Shown here piece after piece: positions 1-8,094 of a stretch of 37,558 nucleotides of DNA. How positions within the stretch are numbered: the stretch's first letter is position 1; each line of letters starts with the position of its first letter. The DNA comes from Planctomycetaceae bacterium (GTDB lineage Bacteria > Planctomycetota > Phycisphaerae > SM23-33), in contig JBDKTA010000004.1 of NCBI GenBank assembly GCA_039680605.1, positions 256,874 through 294,431 of the forward strand, read 5' to 3'. The translations under genes were made by a program, and so were the position numbers. Under the pieces are notes generated by a model that was given only the letters and a program-made list of their open reading frames with translations, searched no databases and was not told where the DNA came from.

Positions 1-672
1 ATCCTCTCCGGTAGCGTGGCGATGGCCAGCTACATGCCCCGCCAGGCGCGGCTGCCCGACGTGACGGACAAGCTCAAGCCCGCCGCCGCAGCCCTGCCGG
101 CAGCGCCAGCGCAACCGCCGGCCAAGCCGGTTCCGCCGCTGCTGCGGCAACAGCCACCGCTGGTCCAGGCGCCGAATCTGCAACCCGTCGCGCCCGTCGT
201 CCCGGCTGTCCGCGCCGTCGCGCTGCCGGGTCAGCCGGCGCCAGCTCCCATGCGGGTCAAGACCGGCGACCGGTTTACCTATCGCCAGGATGGAAGCCTC
301 ACCGGCGCGAAAGTGAATGTGCTGGTTATAAGCACCTTTGGCAACCAGGTGACGCTGGACGTGCAATACGATCAGCCCGGCGGCAGCAGACGGCAAATTG
401 TGACGGTCGATCAGTCGGCCATTCCCTCGGTGGTGGCCACCGCCGGGCAGGGCAGTCTCTCCACGGTCGGCCCGGCCGCGGCGCTGTCGCCTTCGGTCAG
501 CACGCAGGTCCAGCCGGCGCAGTGGACGGGTACACTCAACGGCGTCACCACGCGTAACCACCTCACCAACACCGCCCTGACGGTAACCCCGCGCCCAATC
601 GGGCTTCCGCAAATCTCCGTCCAACCCGGCCTGGCCAACCCCGCCGGCACGCGCTGGGTGCCCTCCCCGTAA
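1..672 (+). CDS. Pro/Ala-rich protein of unknown function, 5' end outside window
   Basis: The reading frame is open to the left edge, so this is the C-terminal part (about 223 codons) of a longer gene. A GTG at 16 and an ATG at 22 are the first internal start codons, but neither has a convincing ribosome binding site. The visible N-terminus is short and mildly hydrophobic, possibly the end of a membrane anchor. About 60 residues rich in Pro, Ala, Val and Gln follow, which look like a flexible periplasmic linker. A compact segment with alternating hydrophobic residues (near RVKTGDRFTYRQDG and QVTLDVQYDQPGG) could be a small beta domain, and a Ser/Thr/Pro-rich tail ends the protein. No family was recognised. 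The layout resembles envelope or secretion-accessory proteins, but that is a guess. The stop is TAA at 670-672, and a palindromic element begins about 20 bases later. Confidence 0.55.
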   Translation: MLSGSVAMASYMPRQARLPDVTDKLKPAAAALPAAPAQPPAKPVPPLLRQQPPLVQAPNLQPVAPVVPAVRAVALPGQPAPAPMRVKTGDRFTYRQDGSLTGAKVNVLVISTFGNQVTLDVQYDQPGGSRRQIVTVDQSAIPSVVATAGQGSLSTVGPAAALSPSVSTQVQPAQWTGTLNGVTTRNHLTNTALTVTPRPIGLPQISVQPGLANPAGTRWVPSP

Positions 673-691
673 ATTGGGGACGGGCGAGCTC

Positions 692-804
692 GGGTGCCAC
701 GCACAACTCCGTTGTGCGTGTCCCTGAACTCAGACCGTCGCAACCTCTCCCGCAACGTTCGGGGATCGTGGCTCTCCGGCCTTTGGCCTGCGCGCCACGG
801 CACC
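692..804. repeat. Two-hairpin palindromic element, copy 1
   Basis: A perfect 10-bp stem (CACGCACAAC, 698-707, with GTTGTGCGTG, 711-720) has a 3-base loop. About 45 bases downstream a second hairpin is built from CGTGGC/GCCACG enclosing GGCC-TTT-GGCC (767-799). The element starts GGTGCCACG and ends CACGGCACC, so the ends also pair imperfectly. A second copy at 16071-16182 has nearly identical ends but an unrelated middle. It fills most of the gap between two convergent genes. Confidence 0.8.
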
Positions 805-836
805 CGCAGAATCTTGGTCTGCGTCCTCCTGCGACC

Positions 837-1811
837 TCAGCGGCTAACGTTTCCCGCCATCCGGCGGCCGATCGCTTTTAGCTGGTCGACGAACGCGGCG
901 GGGATGAGGCCGGATTTTTCGATGGGGACGTCCCAGGTCATCACGCCGCCGCGGCCGGCGATGTACGCGGTGTAGGCGGCCGCCAGATCGTCGGGGAATC
1001 GCGGCGCCGCCCCGCCGCACCACGTGCTGCCCAGGTAGCTCAGCAGATGGTAGCGGGCCTTGTGGCCGTCCTTCTCGACCCACGCGCCGTCACACTGCGG
1101 CAGGGCGTCGGCCACCTCGCCGCAGGTGAAGTCTTCGTGGCTCGTGTAGTGAATCACCGGCAGCTTCACGCCGGGGTTGAACGCCACGATCGCGTCGGGG
1201 TTGCCCGCCCGCAGTGCGGCCGCAAACGTCTCGAAGTTCGGCGGCTGATTTTCCGGGTACCGCACGTGGGCATGGTACGCGCCGTCGACCCACCAGCCGC
1301 GCACCTTCGTGCCCCATCGCAGCGACCACTCGCGATTGACATTTTCCCAGTTGGTCTGGAACTCGACGTTGCGGCTGGCGTCCCAGTCGAAGTTGCCGCC
1401 GGGGTCGTTCCAGTGGCGGTCGAGCTTGAGGCCTTTGCGGGCCTCGAAGTCGCCCCAGGACCCGTCGCCGGTGGTGTAGACCAGCAGCTCGATCCCGCGG
1501 CCGTGCAGGGCGTCGTAGAGGTCGCTGACCAGGTCGCGCCGCGAGCACTTGCTGGGCGTCAGACCGGTCAGGGCGTCGTACGTCGCGTTGGGGGCGCAGT
1601 AATGCCCCGAGCCCTGCCCGACGGTGATGAAGAAGTAGCGCGCAGCCGCCGCCTCAAGCTGCTCGGCCAGCCCCGCCACATCGAACGCGTCGACCTGGCG
1701 GTTCCACTGGTCTGCCGTCGTCCCGATGCCATGCGTCGAAGGCGGGCTGCCCAGATAATGACAGAACACGCCCCACCCGCACTGCGCAAACCAAGCCGTC
1801 TTGTCGGTCAT
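837..1811 (-). CDS. GH29-like (alpha-L-fucosidase superfamily) glycosidase, short form
   Basis: This 324-residue protein looks like the catalytic barrel of the alpha-L-fucosidase (GH29) superfamily. An opening segment (WFAQCGWGVFCHY) matches the position of the usual WF...FGIFIHWG. Next come an HYCAPN stretch, a region around DLVSDLYDALHGRGIELLVY, and WWVDG near residue 175, where the family places its nucleophile Asp. It ends soon after MTWDVPIEKSG, so the C-terminal beta-sandwich of typical 400-500-residue GH29 enzymes is missing. There is no signal peptide, so it should act in the cytoplasm. The start is well set: rc AAGGAG lies six bases before the ATG at 1811. Substrate specificity cannot be told; the fold assignment is fairly sure, fucosidase activity is not. 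Confidence 0.72.
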   Translation of the reverse strand: MTDKTAWFAQCGWGVFCHYLGSPPSTHGIGTTADQWNRQVDAFDVAGLAEQLEAAAARYFFITVGQGSGHYCAPNATYDALTGLTPSKCSRRDLVSDLYDALHGRGIELLVYTTGDGSWGDFEARKGLKLDRHWNDPGGNFDWDASRNVEFQTNWENVNREWSLRWGTKVRGWWVDGAYHAHVRYPENQPPNFETFAAALRAGNPDAIVAFNPGVKLPVIHYTSHEDFTCGEVADALPQCDGAWVEKDGHKARYHLLSYLGSTWCGGAAPRFPDDLAAAYTAYIAGRGGVMTWDVPIEKSGLIPAAFVDQLKAIGRRMAGNVSR

Positions 1812-2062
1812 GAAGAACTCCTTCAGCCCTTATGGAAGCACAAAACACGCAAAAGAAAAAGGTTCATCCGGGAATAACGAGGAGGCTAAGAACAAACCGA
1901 GGACGAGGACGAGAAGAAGATACGCCCCATCCCCGTCTTTATTTTAATCCTCTTAATCGTTTCCCAATCCCGTCAATCCCGCACTCCCCGTCTTAAGCGA
2001 TGGGATGTGCATATTTCTGACCACTGGTCACAGATTACTCAGCGCTGTTGCGGATTTTGCTT
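1812..2062. other. Intergenic region with a degraded repeat, upstream of dnaA
   Basis: This stretch between the divergent GH29-like gene and dnaA holds no gene I can support. At 1935-1992 it carries an inverted copy of the GGATTAAGAGGATTAA repeat family (here read as TTAATCCTCTTAATC), ending in CAATCCCGCACTCCCCGTC. Related copies lie at 3657-3705 and 28366-28505. The remainder is A/G-rich (1855-1920) and shows no clear structure. Confidence 0.6.
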
Positions 2063-2091
2063 TTGACGCCTGCGCGGCGCGGGGGTATATT
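2063..2091 (+). promoter_or_regulatory. Sigma-70-type promoter of dnaA
   Basis: TTGACG at 2063-2068 and TATATT at 2086-2091 are separated by exactly 17 bases. Transcription would start near 2098 and give a leader of about 137 bases before dnaA. Confidence 0.7.
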
Positions 2092-2160
2092 CCGACGCGT
2101 TGAGTCTCCCGCTGCATGGATGCGTGGTGAGCGGGGCAAGGAGCGGCCTGTCTGAGACCG

Positions 2161-2180
2161 GACGCCGGATGTGCGGCGTC
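2161..2180 (+). promoter_or_regulatory. Hairpin in the dnaA leader
   Basis: GACGCCG (2161-2167) and CGGCGTC (2174-2180) form a perfect 7-bp stem with a 6-base loop. It lies in the predicted dnaA leader, 54 bases before the start codon. No T-run follows, so it is not an obvious terminator; its role is unknown. Confidence 0.5.
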
Positions 2181-2234
2181 AATCCCGTGGATACACCGAT
2201 GTGCTGTCACTGCGCGTAGAAAGGCGTTGATTCA

Positions 2235-3578
2235 ATGGCCGGCGTGGAATCATCCCTGTGGCAGAAAATCATTCAGCAAGTCGTTGCCTCCGGCGGCAAC
2301 ATCATCCGCCCCTGGTTCACCGCCCTGGAGCCCATCAGCCTCGAGTACGGGTTGCTGGAGATCCTCGTCCCCGGCCGCAAGGAACAGGAATACTGCCGCA
2401 AGCATGCCACGCGGATGTTCAACGAGGCGGCCCAGGCGGCGACGGGGCGGCTGGTGAGCGTGTGCTTTCTGACGTCGGCGGAAGAGGCCAACGGCGTCGC
2501 GGGCGACGAGGCGCCGGCGGCGGGCGAGGGCGAGTTCGAGACCGAGCCGGCGGCATTTTCGCTCAATCCGCGGTACACCTTCGGCGACTTCGTGATCGGC
2601 CCGTGCAACCGCCTGGCGCACGCGGCGTGCGTGGCGATCAGCGAGTCGCCGGGCAAGACGTACAACCCGCTGTTCCTGCACGGCTCGGTGGGGCTGGGCA
2701 AGACGCACCTGCTCCAGGCCGCCTGCGGCAAGGTGCAGCTCGATAACCCCCAAGCCCAGATCATGGTGCTGTCCTGCGAGACGTTCGTGAACCACTTCAT
2801 CAACGCCGTCGAGAAGGGCCAGCTCCACGAGTTCCGCTACCGCTACCGCCACGCCGACGTGCTGGCCATCGACGACATCCAGTTCCTCTCCGACCACGAG
2901 CAGACGCAGGAAGAGTTCTTCCACACCTTCAACACGCTCTACCAGAGCCAGAAGCAGATCATTCTGACCAGCGACCGCGGCCCGGGCGAGATTCCCGCCC
3001 TGCAGAGCCGCCTGGTCAGCCGCTTCAACTGGGGCCTGGTCGCCCGCATCGACCGCCCGTGCTACGAAACGCGCGTGGCGATCGTCCACAAGAAGTCGCG
3101 CCTGCGCAGCATCGAACTGCCCGAAGACGTCACGTGCTTCATCGCCGCGACCATCGACTCCAACACCCGCGAGCTCGAAGGCGCCATCGCCAAAGTCGCC
3201 ATGCTCGCCAAGGTCGCCGACCGGCCCATCGACCTGGCGGTGGCCGAAGAGGCCCTGGGCGCCGCCCCCGTCCCCACCCGGCGCGAGGTGACGGTCGAGG
3301 ATATCCTCACGGCCGTCACGTCACGCTTCAACGTGCGCCTGGCGGACCTGCAGAGCAAGAAGCGGTCGCGTTCGATCGCGTTTCCGCGGCAGATCTGCAT
3401 GTTCCTGGCTCGTAACCTGACGCGGCACAGCCTGGAAGAGATCGGCGGCTACTTCGGCGGCCGCGACCACACGACGGTGCTGCACGCCCACCGCACGATC
3501 GAAGGGGTCGCCCACAGCGACCCGCAGTTCCAGGCGACCCTCGAGGCGATCTCAAAGGAGATCCAGGCCAAGGCGTGA
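2235..3578 (+). CDS. dnaA: Chromosomal replication initiator protein DnaA
   Basis: DnaA binds DnaA boxes at the replication origin, oligomerises with ATP and opens the duplex. The 447-residue protein has the full layout. Domain I covers roughly residues 1-80, followed by a short acidic linker. The AAA+ module has Walker A GSVGLGKTH near residue 150, Walker B LAIDDIQF near 212, sensor I ILTSD and the arginine-finger segment SRLVSRF. Sensor II is NTRELEGAI. Domain IV carries the signature GRDHTTVLHAHRTIE near 408-422. AAAGG at 2220-2224 precedes the ATG by about ten bases. dnaN and gyrB are not adjacent, and I found no cluster of DnaA boxes, so the origin is probably not in this window. Confidence 0.97.
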   Translation: MAGVESSLWQKIIQQVVASGGNIIRPWFTALEPISLEYGLLEILVPGRKEQEYCRKHATRMFNEAAQAATGRLVSVCFLTSAEEANGVAGDEAPAAGEGEFETEPAAFSLNPRYTFGDFVIGPCNRLAHAACVAISESPGKTYNPLFLHGSVGLGKTHLLQAACGKVQLDNPQAQIMVLSCETFVNHFINAVEKGQLHEFRYRYRHADVLAIDDIQFLSDHEQTQEEFFHTFNTLYQSQKQIILTSDRGPGEIPALQSRLVSRFNWGLVARIDRPCYETRVAIVHKKSRLRSIELPEDVTCFIAATIDSNTRELEGAIAKVAMLAKVADRPIDLAVAEEALGAAPVPTRREVTVEDILTAVTSRFNVRLADLQSKKRSRSIAFPRQICMFLARNLTRHSLEEIGGYFGGRDHTTVLHAHRTIEGVAHSDPQFQATLEAISKEIQAKA

Positions 3579-3800
3579 AGACGGAGATGGGATTTACCAC
3601 AGAAGCACAGAGGGGGATGAGACAGGGACGGGGACGGGGACGGGGACGGGGAGGGGGAGTGCGGGATTGGGACGGGATTGAGAGGATTAAGAGGATTAAA
3701 ACAAAGATCGGAACGGGGAGAAGCTTCTTTCATCCTCGTCCGTAGGTCTTTTCACTCCGATCCTCTCTGCGGTCTCTGCGCTCTCGGCGGTGAAATGATC
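3579..3800. repeat. Composite repeat block behind dnaA
   Basis: Four repeat types lie head to tail just after the dnaA stop. First is a CCACAGAAGCACAGAG unit (3597-3612). Second is a run of GGGGAC units (3625-3657). Third is the GGATTGGGA/GGATTAAGAGGATTAA family (3657-3705). Fourth is an inverted CTCTGCGG-type periodic repeat (3763-3797, TCTCTGCGGTCTCTGCGCTC). No gene is seen here. The same types recur elsewhere in the window at gene ends. Confidence 0.7.
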
Positions 3801-3837
3801 CGGCAAATCCGCTCGGCGCGAATTCAGACACAAATCA

Positions 3838-3866
3838 TTGCCGACATCGCATCGCGGGTCTATCAT
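3838..3866 (+). promoter_or_regulatory. Candidate sigma-70 promoter
   Basis: TTGCCG (3838-3843) and TATCAT (3861-3866) are 17 bases apart, about 60 bases upstream of the ATG at 3928. Confidence 0.5.
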
Positions 3867-3927
3867 CTGCGCGGTCAATTACCCTTTGCCGGATCGGCTT
3901 CTCATCGAACATACAAGGAGTGCAGCC

Positions 3928-6021
3928 ATGACGGGACACCAGACTTTCACGAGATGGGCACTGGCGACAAGTGTTGTTTTGGCTTCGGCTGTCGCGGCCT
4001 GGGCGGCCCCGCCGTCCAACTACAACAAGAACGACGCGGTGTTCAAGGCCGGAAAGCTCGAAAAGGGCGCCGAAGCCCTCTTCACCCAGTACAACCACTT
4101 CAAAGAGCAGGGCACGCTGGAGAAATCCTCCAATGGCACGGTGCGCCATATCGAGGTCACGTCAGCGATGGCCGGCCAACTGCGCAACGTCATCGACGCG
4201 TATTTCCAGGCCGTGGAGGACGGCTGGCCCGAGAGCGACCCGCAGCTTGTCGAGGTCAAGGCCAAGGTCGAGGCCATGCGCAAGAAGATGGAGGCCTGCG
4301 GCATGTGGATGAGCTTCGCCTTCGGCGAAAAGCCGATGCCCGAAGGGCGCAGCCTCGACAACCTGCGCGACCGCGCATGGTATGCGACGATCCTGGTCAA
4401 AGGCGGCGAGGTGGATAAAGGCGTCGAGCAGTTCAAGGACATCGACGTCGACATCGAGCGCATGCACAAGGCCGTCGAACGCGCCCTCGACCAGGGCGAC
4501 ACCAAACGCGTCACCGTCAAGCTCAAGGAGCACCCGGCGTACCTGCGCACCATCGCCGAGATCGAGCGGTTCAAGAAAGAGGCCGCCCCCGCCATGACCA
4601 AGGTGACGGCGGGGCGCGACAACGTCGACAAGGACGCCAAGACGATTCTCGACCTGCGGGCGAAGTTTGAAGAGCCGTTCCGACAGGTCGCCGACATCCT
4701 CACGGCGCGCCAAAGCGACGAACGGGCGAAGCAATACGAGCAATTCCTGCCCAAACTCAAGACCCTCGAGACGGATGCGGCCGCCGCCAAGACCTTCCTC
4801 AAGGACTTCAGCGCCAAGTACGGCAGCAACTCGATGGACATCGACAACACCATGGCCAAGCTGCTCAACGCCCCGCTGAAATACGACCGCGACCCGGGCA
4901 CCGCCTACCGGGACCTGGACGAAGGGTTCAAGAAGATGGACGAGGTTCGCCCGGCGGTGGCCAAGGTGCTGCTGGAAGAAGCCCAGGACGCCATCAAGAA
5001 CTTCCGCCAGTACAACGAGCAGAAGCAGGAGGCGTTCTTCGCCCTGCAGAAGCAGCGCCTCGAGCTGGCGGCGGGGTACGACCCGGCCAACGCGGCGCTG
5101 GCTGACACGCTCAAGAACCTCGACGCCACCCGCAAGGGGATTATCGACAAGATCAACAAGGAGATCGACGCCGAGCAGTGGGATCCCAAGCCCTCGAAGA
5201 AGTTTCAGGGTCCCGGCAGCGCCGACGCCCTGGCCGACAGCGCCATCGCGTGGTTCAAAAACAGCGAGTGGATGAACCAGTACTCGCTGGTGGCCCTGAG
5301 GGTCGCCGGCGACTGGCATGCGGCCGAGAAGAACGCCCTGGGCATGCAGATCAACTGGGGTCTGCCGGTGGAGGTGGCGTTGTACTCGCACGAAGACCGC
5401 AAGGCCGGGCGCGACGTGGTCAAGTCGTTCTGGATGTCGATGTACACGCACGACCTCAAGCAAGGTCCGCCGTGGAAGATCGCGGCAGTGGGCGATAATC
5501 GCTGGATGCGCAGCGGAGCGTTCAAGGGCGCGGCGCTGACAGACCTGAGCAGCGTCGTCGCCGGCAGCACGGGCGGCAGGGCGGGCACGGCCGGCTCGAA
5601 CGCCCCGTTCATCCTGTTCCGCCTGGTTCTGAGCCTGGCGCTGATCTCCCTGGGCGTTTTGGTGGCCACGCCGCTGATCGTCCGATACGTACCGGCCGCG
5701 GCAAGCCTGCTGGGCAAGCTGGCCGCACACAAGGCCGTCCTGGGCGTGGTGGCTTTGGCTGCCGGAGTCGTGCTGCTGCTGTGGAACCTGGTGCGGCTGC
5801 GCCCGCATGCGGACCTGCTGCCGCAGGCGCTGGCGATCGTGACGGGCCTGGTCCTGGCGGCCGAGTTCCTGGCTACCAAGCGCCTGGCCGGCGCCGAGAA
5901 CCTGCTCATCCGCCACCAGGGGACGATCAAGACCCTGGAGAAGTACCAAATGCCCCTGGGCGCCGCATGCATCGTTCTGGGTCTGATGCACCTGCTCTTC
6001 GCGGGGGCGGCCCTGCTGTAG
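3928..6021 (+). CDS. Secreted coiled-coil protein with C-terminal membrane domain, unknown function
   Basis: The start at 3928 is supported by AAGGAG seven bases upstream. It gives 697 residues opening with a signal peptide (TRWALATSVVLASAVAAWA, cleavage after AWA). A long Lys/Glu/Asp-rich helical region follows (about residues 30-450) with many heptad-like stretches, typical of coiled coils. A Trp-containing segment (about 450-540) includes AIAWFKNSEWMNQYSL and PPWKIAAVGDNRWMR. The C-terminus (about 560-697) has four hydrophobic helices. The bulk therefore probably lies outside the cytoplasmic membrane with a C-terminal anchor. No family is recognised. A structured repeat element follows the stop, and the next gene is a membrane glycosyltransferase, so an envelope role is possible but unproven. 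Confidence 0.8.
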   Translation: MTGHQTFTRWALATSVVLASAVAAWAAPPSNYNKNDAVFKAGKLEKGAEALFTQYNHFKEQGTLEKSSNGTVRHIEVTSAMAGQLRNVIDAYFQAVEDGWPESDPQLVEVKAKVEAMRKKMEACGMWMSFAFGEKPMPEGRSLDNLRDRAWYATILVKGGEVDKGVEQFKDIDVDIERMHKAVERALDQGDTKRVTVKLKEHPAYLRTIAEIERFKKEAAPAMTKVTAGRDNVDKDAKTILDLRAKFEEPFRQVADILTARQSDERAKQYEQFLPKLKTLETDAAAAKTFLKDFSAKYGSNSMDIDNTMAKLLNAPLKYDRDPGTAYRDLDEGFKKMDEVRPAVAKVLLEEAQDAIKNFRQYNEQKQEAFFALQKQRLELAAGYDPANAALADTLKNLDATRKGIIDKINKEIDAEQWDPKPSKKFQGPGSADALADSAIAWFKNSEWMNQYSLVALRVAGDWHAAEKNALGMQINWGLPVEVALYSHEDRKAGRDVVKSFWMSMYTHDLKQGPPWKIAAVGDNRWMRSGAFKGAALTDLSSVVAGSTGGRAGTAGSNAPFILFRLVLSLALISLGVLVATPLIVRYVPAAASLLGKLAAHKAVLGVVALAAGVVLLLWNLVRLRPHADLLPQALAIVTGLVLAAEFLATKRLAGAENLLIRHQGTIKTLEKYQMPLGAACIVLGLMHLLFAGAALL

Positions 6022-6032
6022 GAACAAGCCGG

Positions 6033-6190
6033 GGGGAAAAGTCGCGGCGGAGGCACTAAATGAAGAAGTAATTCGTTGTCTGAATTACTTCTTCATTTGG
6101 TGCCCGTGTACTCTCCCCAGCGCAAGTATTCATCAAAGCCACACAACGGCTTTGATAAATACCTGGTGCCTTTGCCGCGGCTTTTTCCCC
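6033..6190. repeat. Nested palindromic element with two long hairpins
   Basis: Hairpin 1 pairs 6052-6074 with 6082-6104: 23 positions with a single T/G exception, core AAATGAAGAAGTAATTC, loop GTTGTCT. Hairpin 2 pairs 6126-6140 with 6148-6162 (core ATCAAAGCC, one mismatch, loop ACACAAC). Outer arms 6033-6058 and 6164-6190 (GGGGAAAA...GCGGC and GCCGCGGCTTTTTCCCC) are also complementary, allowing G/T pairs. The element occupies most of the gap between the flanking genes. It looks like a non-coding mobile palindrome rather than a simple terminator. Confidence 0.8.
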
Positions 6191-6243
6191 GGAGGCGTCG
6201 CAAGTGTTGGCCTTCAGGAGCGTCGTTGGGTATGCTATAGGGC

Positions 6244-8094
6244 ATGACGCGGGCACGACAGGATGCAGGAGGGAGATCGTTTTGGCGCGATCCGCGCGTT
6301 GAGACGTTTGTACACCTGATGGTATTGCTGGCGGTCTGCCTGCCGCTGTTCTTCACCGCGATTAACTCGCTGCCCCTGCTGGACCCTGACGAACCGCGAT
6401 GCGCCATCGTCGTGCGCAACATGATCCGCAGCGGCAACTGGTGGGTGCCGATGCTCGACGGCGGGATCTACTACGACAAGCCTGCCCCGTACTTCTGGCT
6501 CGTCGGCGCCGCCGAGATCCTCACCGGCAGCGGCGAGCTGGCCGGGCGGGGCGTCTCGGCGCTGTCGGCCCTGCTGGCGGTGGTGGTGACCTGGCGCCTG
6601 GGGCGGCGGATCTTCGGCCCCCAGGCCGGTCTGCTGGGGGCGATCATGCTCGCCTCGAGCGGGATGTTCCTCTTCGTGGCGCGCTGGTATCGGATGGACA
6701 TGCCCTTTACGGCGGCCATGTGGGCGGCGTTGTGGTTCTTCTGGCGCGGCGAGGACCAGCGTCTCAAAGGCCAGGGCAGCGGATGGGGGGGGTGGCTGGG
6801 CTTCTATATCTGCTGCGGCGTGGCGTGCCTGTTCAAAGGAATTGCGGGGCTGGGGATTCCGGGCATCGTCGTGGGGGGCTACCTGCTGCTGTCGGGCCGC
6901 CCTCGCCGGCTGTTCGAGGTCTTCCACGTGCGCGGGCTGCTGGGATTTTCGCTTGTCGCCTTGCCGTTCTACATCAGCGTGTGCTGGTCGGTGCCGCAGT
7001 ATGCCCAGCAGTTTTTCGGTCAGCACACCTTGGCGCGGTTTGGTGCGCAGACCTTCGGCGGCGCCGAAGAACACGGCTTTCCGGGCGTGACGTACATTGC
7101 GATTCTGCTGGGCGGGCTGCTGCCCTGGACGACGTACCTGCCCGGGGCGTACATCCGGATGTTCCCGCGGCGGTGGAGGCTTCGCAACGCCTCGCCGGCG
7201 GTTATGTTTCTATGGCTGGCGGCCCTGCTGCCGCTGATCTTCTTCATGTTCAGCAAGACCAAGCTGCCGGTCTACATCCTGCCGGTCTTGGCACCGCTGA
7301 CGATCCTGATGGGCGCCCTGGCCGTGCAATGGGTCCAGTCCAGCCAGCGCGACGGCATGCTCAAGCACGGCGCCATCTCCATGATGATCACCGTCGGCGG
7401 TTTTGTGATCCTGCTGGCCGTGCTGGAGCGATTGCTGGGCATCCTCTCGCCGGCGATTATTCTTCCGGCGGTTGTGGCCGCCGCGGTCATCGCCGCGATG
7501 ATCGTCGCCCTGGTCCGCAATCGTCGCGGGTGGGTCCTGATCCTGTCGGTGGCCGGCGTGATGGCCTCGTTCCTGTATCTGATCATCCACATCGCTCCTG
7601 CCGGCTACAACAAGAAGAGCATGCGGCAACTGGCCCGGCTGATCGATCCGGCCGAGGCCAAGATCGCCAGGTACTATTACTGGTCCGACGAGAACCGCTC
7701 GTTCGAGTACTATGCCGACCCCGGTTTTATCGAGCAGTTGAAAACATCCCCCGAACACCAGGCGCGGCGAAAAGCCATCGCCGCGGCTGCCTTGCAGTCC
7801 GACGCGCCGGTGTACTTCTTCGTCACCGGCAAAGAGGCCCTCATGCAGTTGCACGCCGCCGGACGCGTCAGGGAGCTCGGGCACATCGGCCGGCGCTGGC
7901 TGGTGACCAATCACCGCCAGAATCAGGCCCCTCCGGCGGATACGCAGCCGGCATCGCAGCGGGCATCTGCGCCGGCTTCGGCGCAGGGGGGGCACACGTC
8001 AGGCAAGGAACTCGCGCCCGAAACTCAACCCATGAGCAAAGAAGGCCTCAATATTCTCGATTGGCGTCTCCGGCATGACGCTGCTGGTCGATGA
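6244..8094 (+). CDS. GT39/ArnT-like membrane glycosyltransferase
   Basis: This 616-residue multipass protein fits the dolichyl-phosphate-mannose mannosyltransferase/ArnT family (GT39 type, GT-C fold). Such enzymes transfer a sugar from a polyprenyl-phosphate donor on the outer face of the membrane. After the first membrane helix the periplasmic loop carries LLDPDEPRCAI (acidic DE pair at about residues 49-50, the expected catalytic site). GNWWVPMLDGGIYYDKPAP follows, as in the family. About ten further hydrophobic helices follow, and the C-terminal 60 residues are Pro/Ala/Gln-rich. That tail overlaps the 3' end of the opposing URO-D-like gene by 96 bases. No strong ribosome binding site is seen before 6244; an in-frame ATG at 6319 is a less likely alternative. 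The acceptor is unknown. Confidence 0.85.
   Translation: MTRARQDAGGRSFWRDPRVETFVHLMVLLAVCLPLFFTAINSLPLLDPDEPRCAIVVRNMIRSGNWWVPMLDGGIYYDKPAPYFWLVGAAEILTGSGELAGRGVSALSALLAVVVTWRLGRRIFGPQAGLLGAIMLASSGMFLFVARWYRMDMPFTAAMWAALWFFWRGEDQRLKGQGSGWGGWLGFYICCGVACLFKGIAGLGIPGIVVGGYLLLSGRPRRLFEVFHVRGLLGFSLVALPFYISVCWSVPQYAQQFFGQHTLARFGAQTFGGAEEHGFPGVTYIAILLGGLLPWTTYLPGAYIRMFPRRWRLRNASPAVMFLWLAALLPLIFFMFSKTKLPVYILPVLAPLTILMGALAVQWVQSSQRDGMLKHGAISMMITVGGFVILLAVLERLLGILSPAIILPAVVAAAVIAAMIVALVRNRRGWVLILSVAGVMASFLYLIIHIAPAGYNKKSMRQLARLIDPAEAKIARYYYWSDENRSFEYYADPGFIEQLKTSPEHQARRKAIAAAALQSDAPVYFFVTGKEALMQLHAAGRVRELGHIGRRWLVTNHRQNQAPPADTQPASQRASAPASAQGGHTSGKELAPETQPMSKEGLNILDWRLRHDAAGR

Noticed and set aside
1812-2234. 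Possible replication origin next to dnaA
   Set aside because: Only one poor match to a DnaA box (CGTGGATAC, 2187-2195) and no A/T-rich unwinding region with clustered boxes.
4162-6027. Antisense open frame across the secreted coiled-coil gene
   Set aside because: The plus-strand frame has a signal peptide, a ribosome binding site and membrane helices; the minus frame has none.
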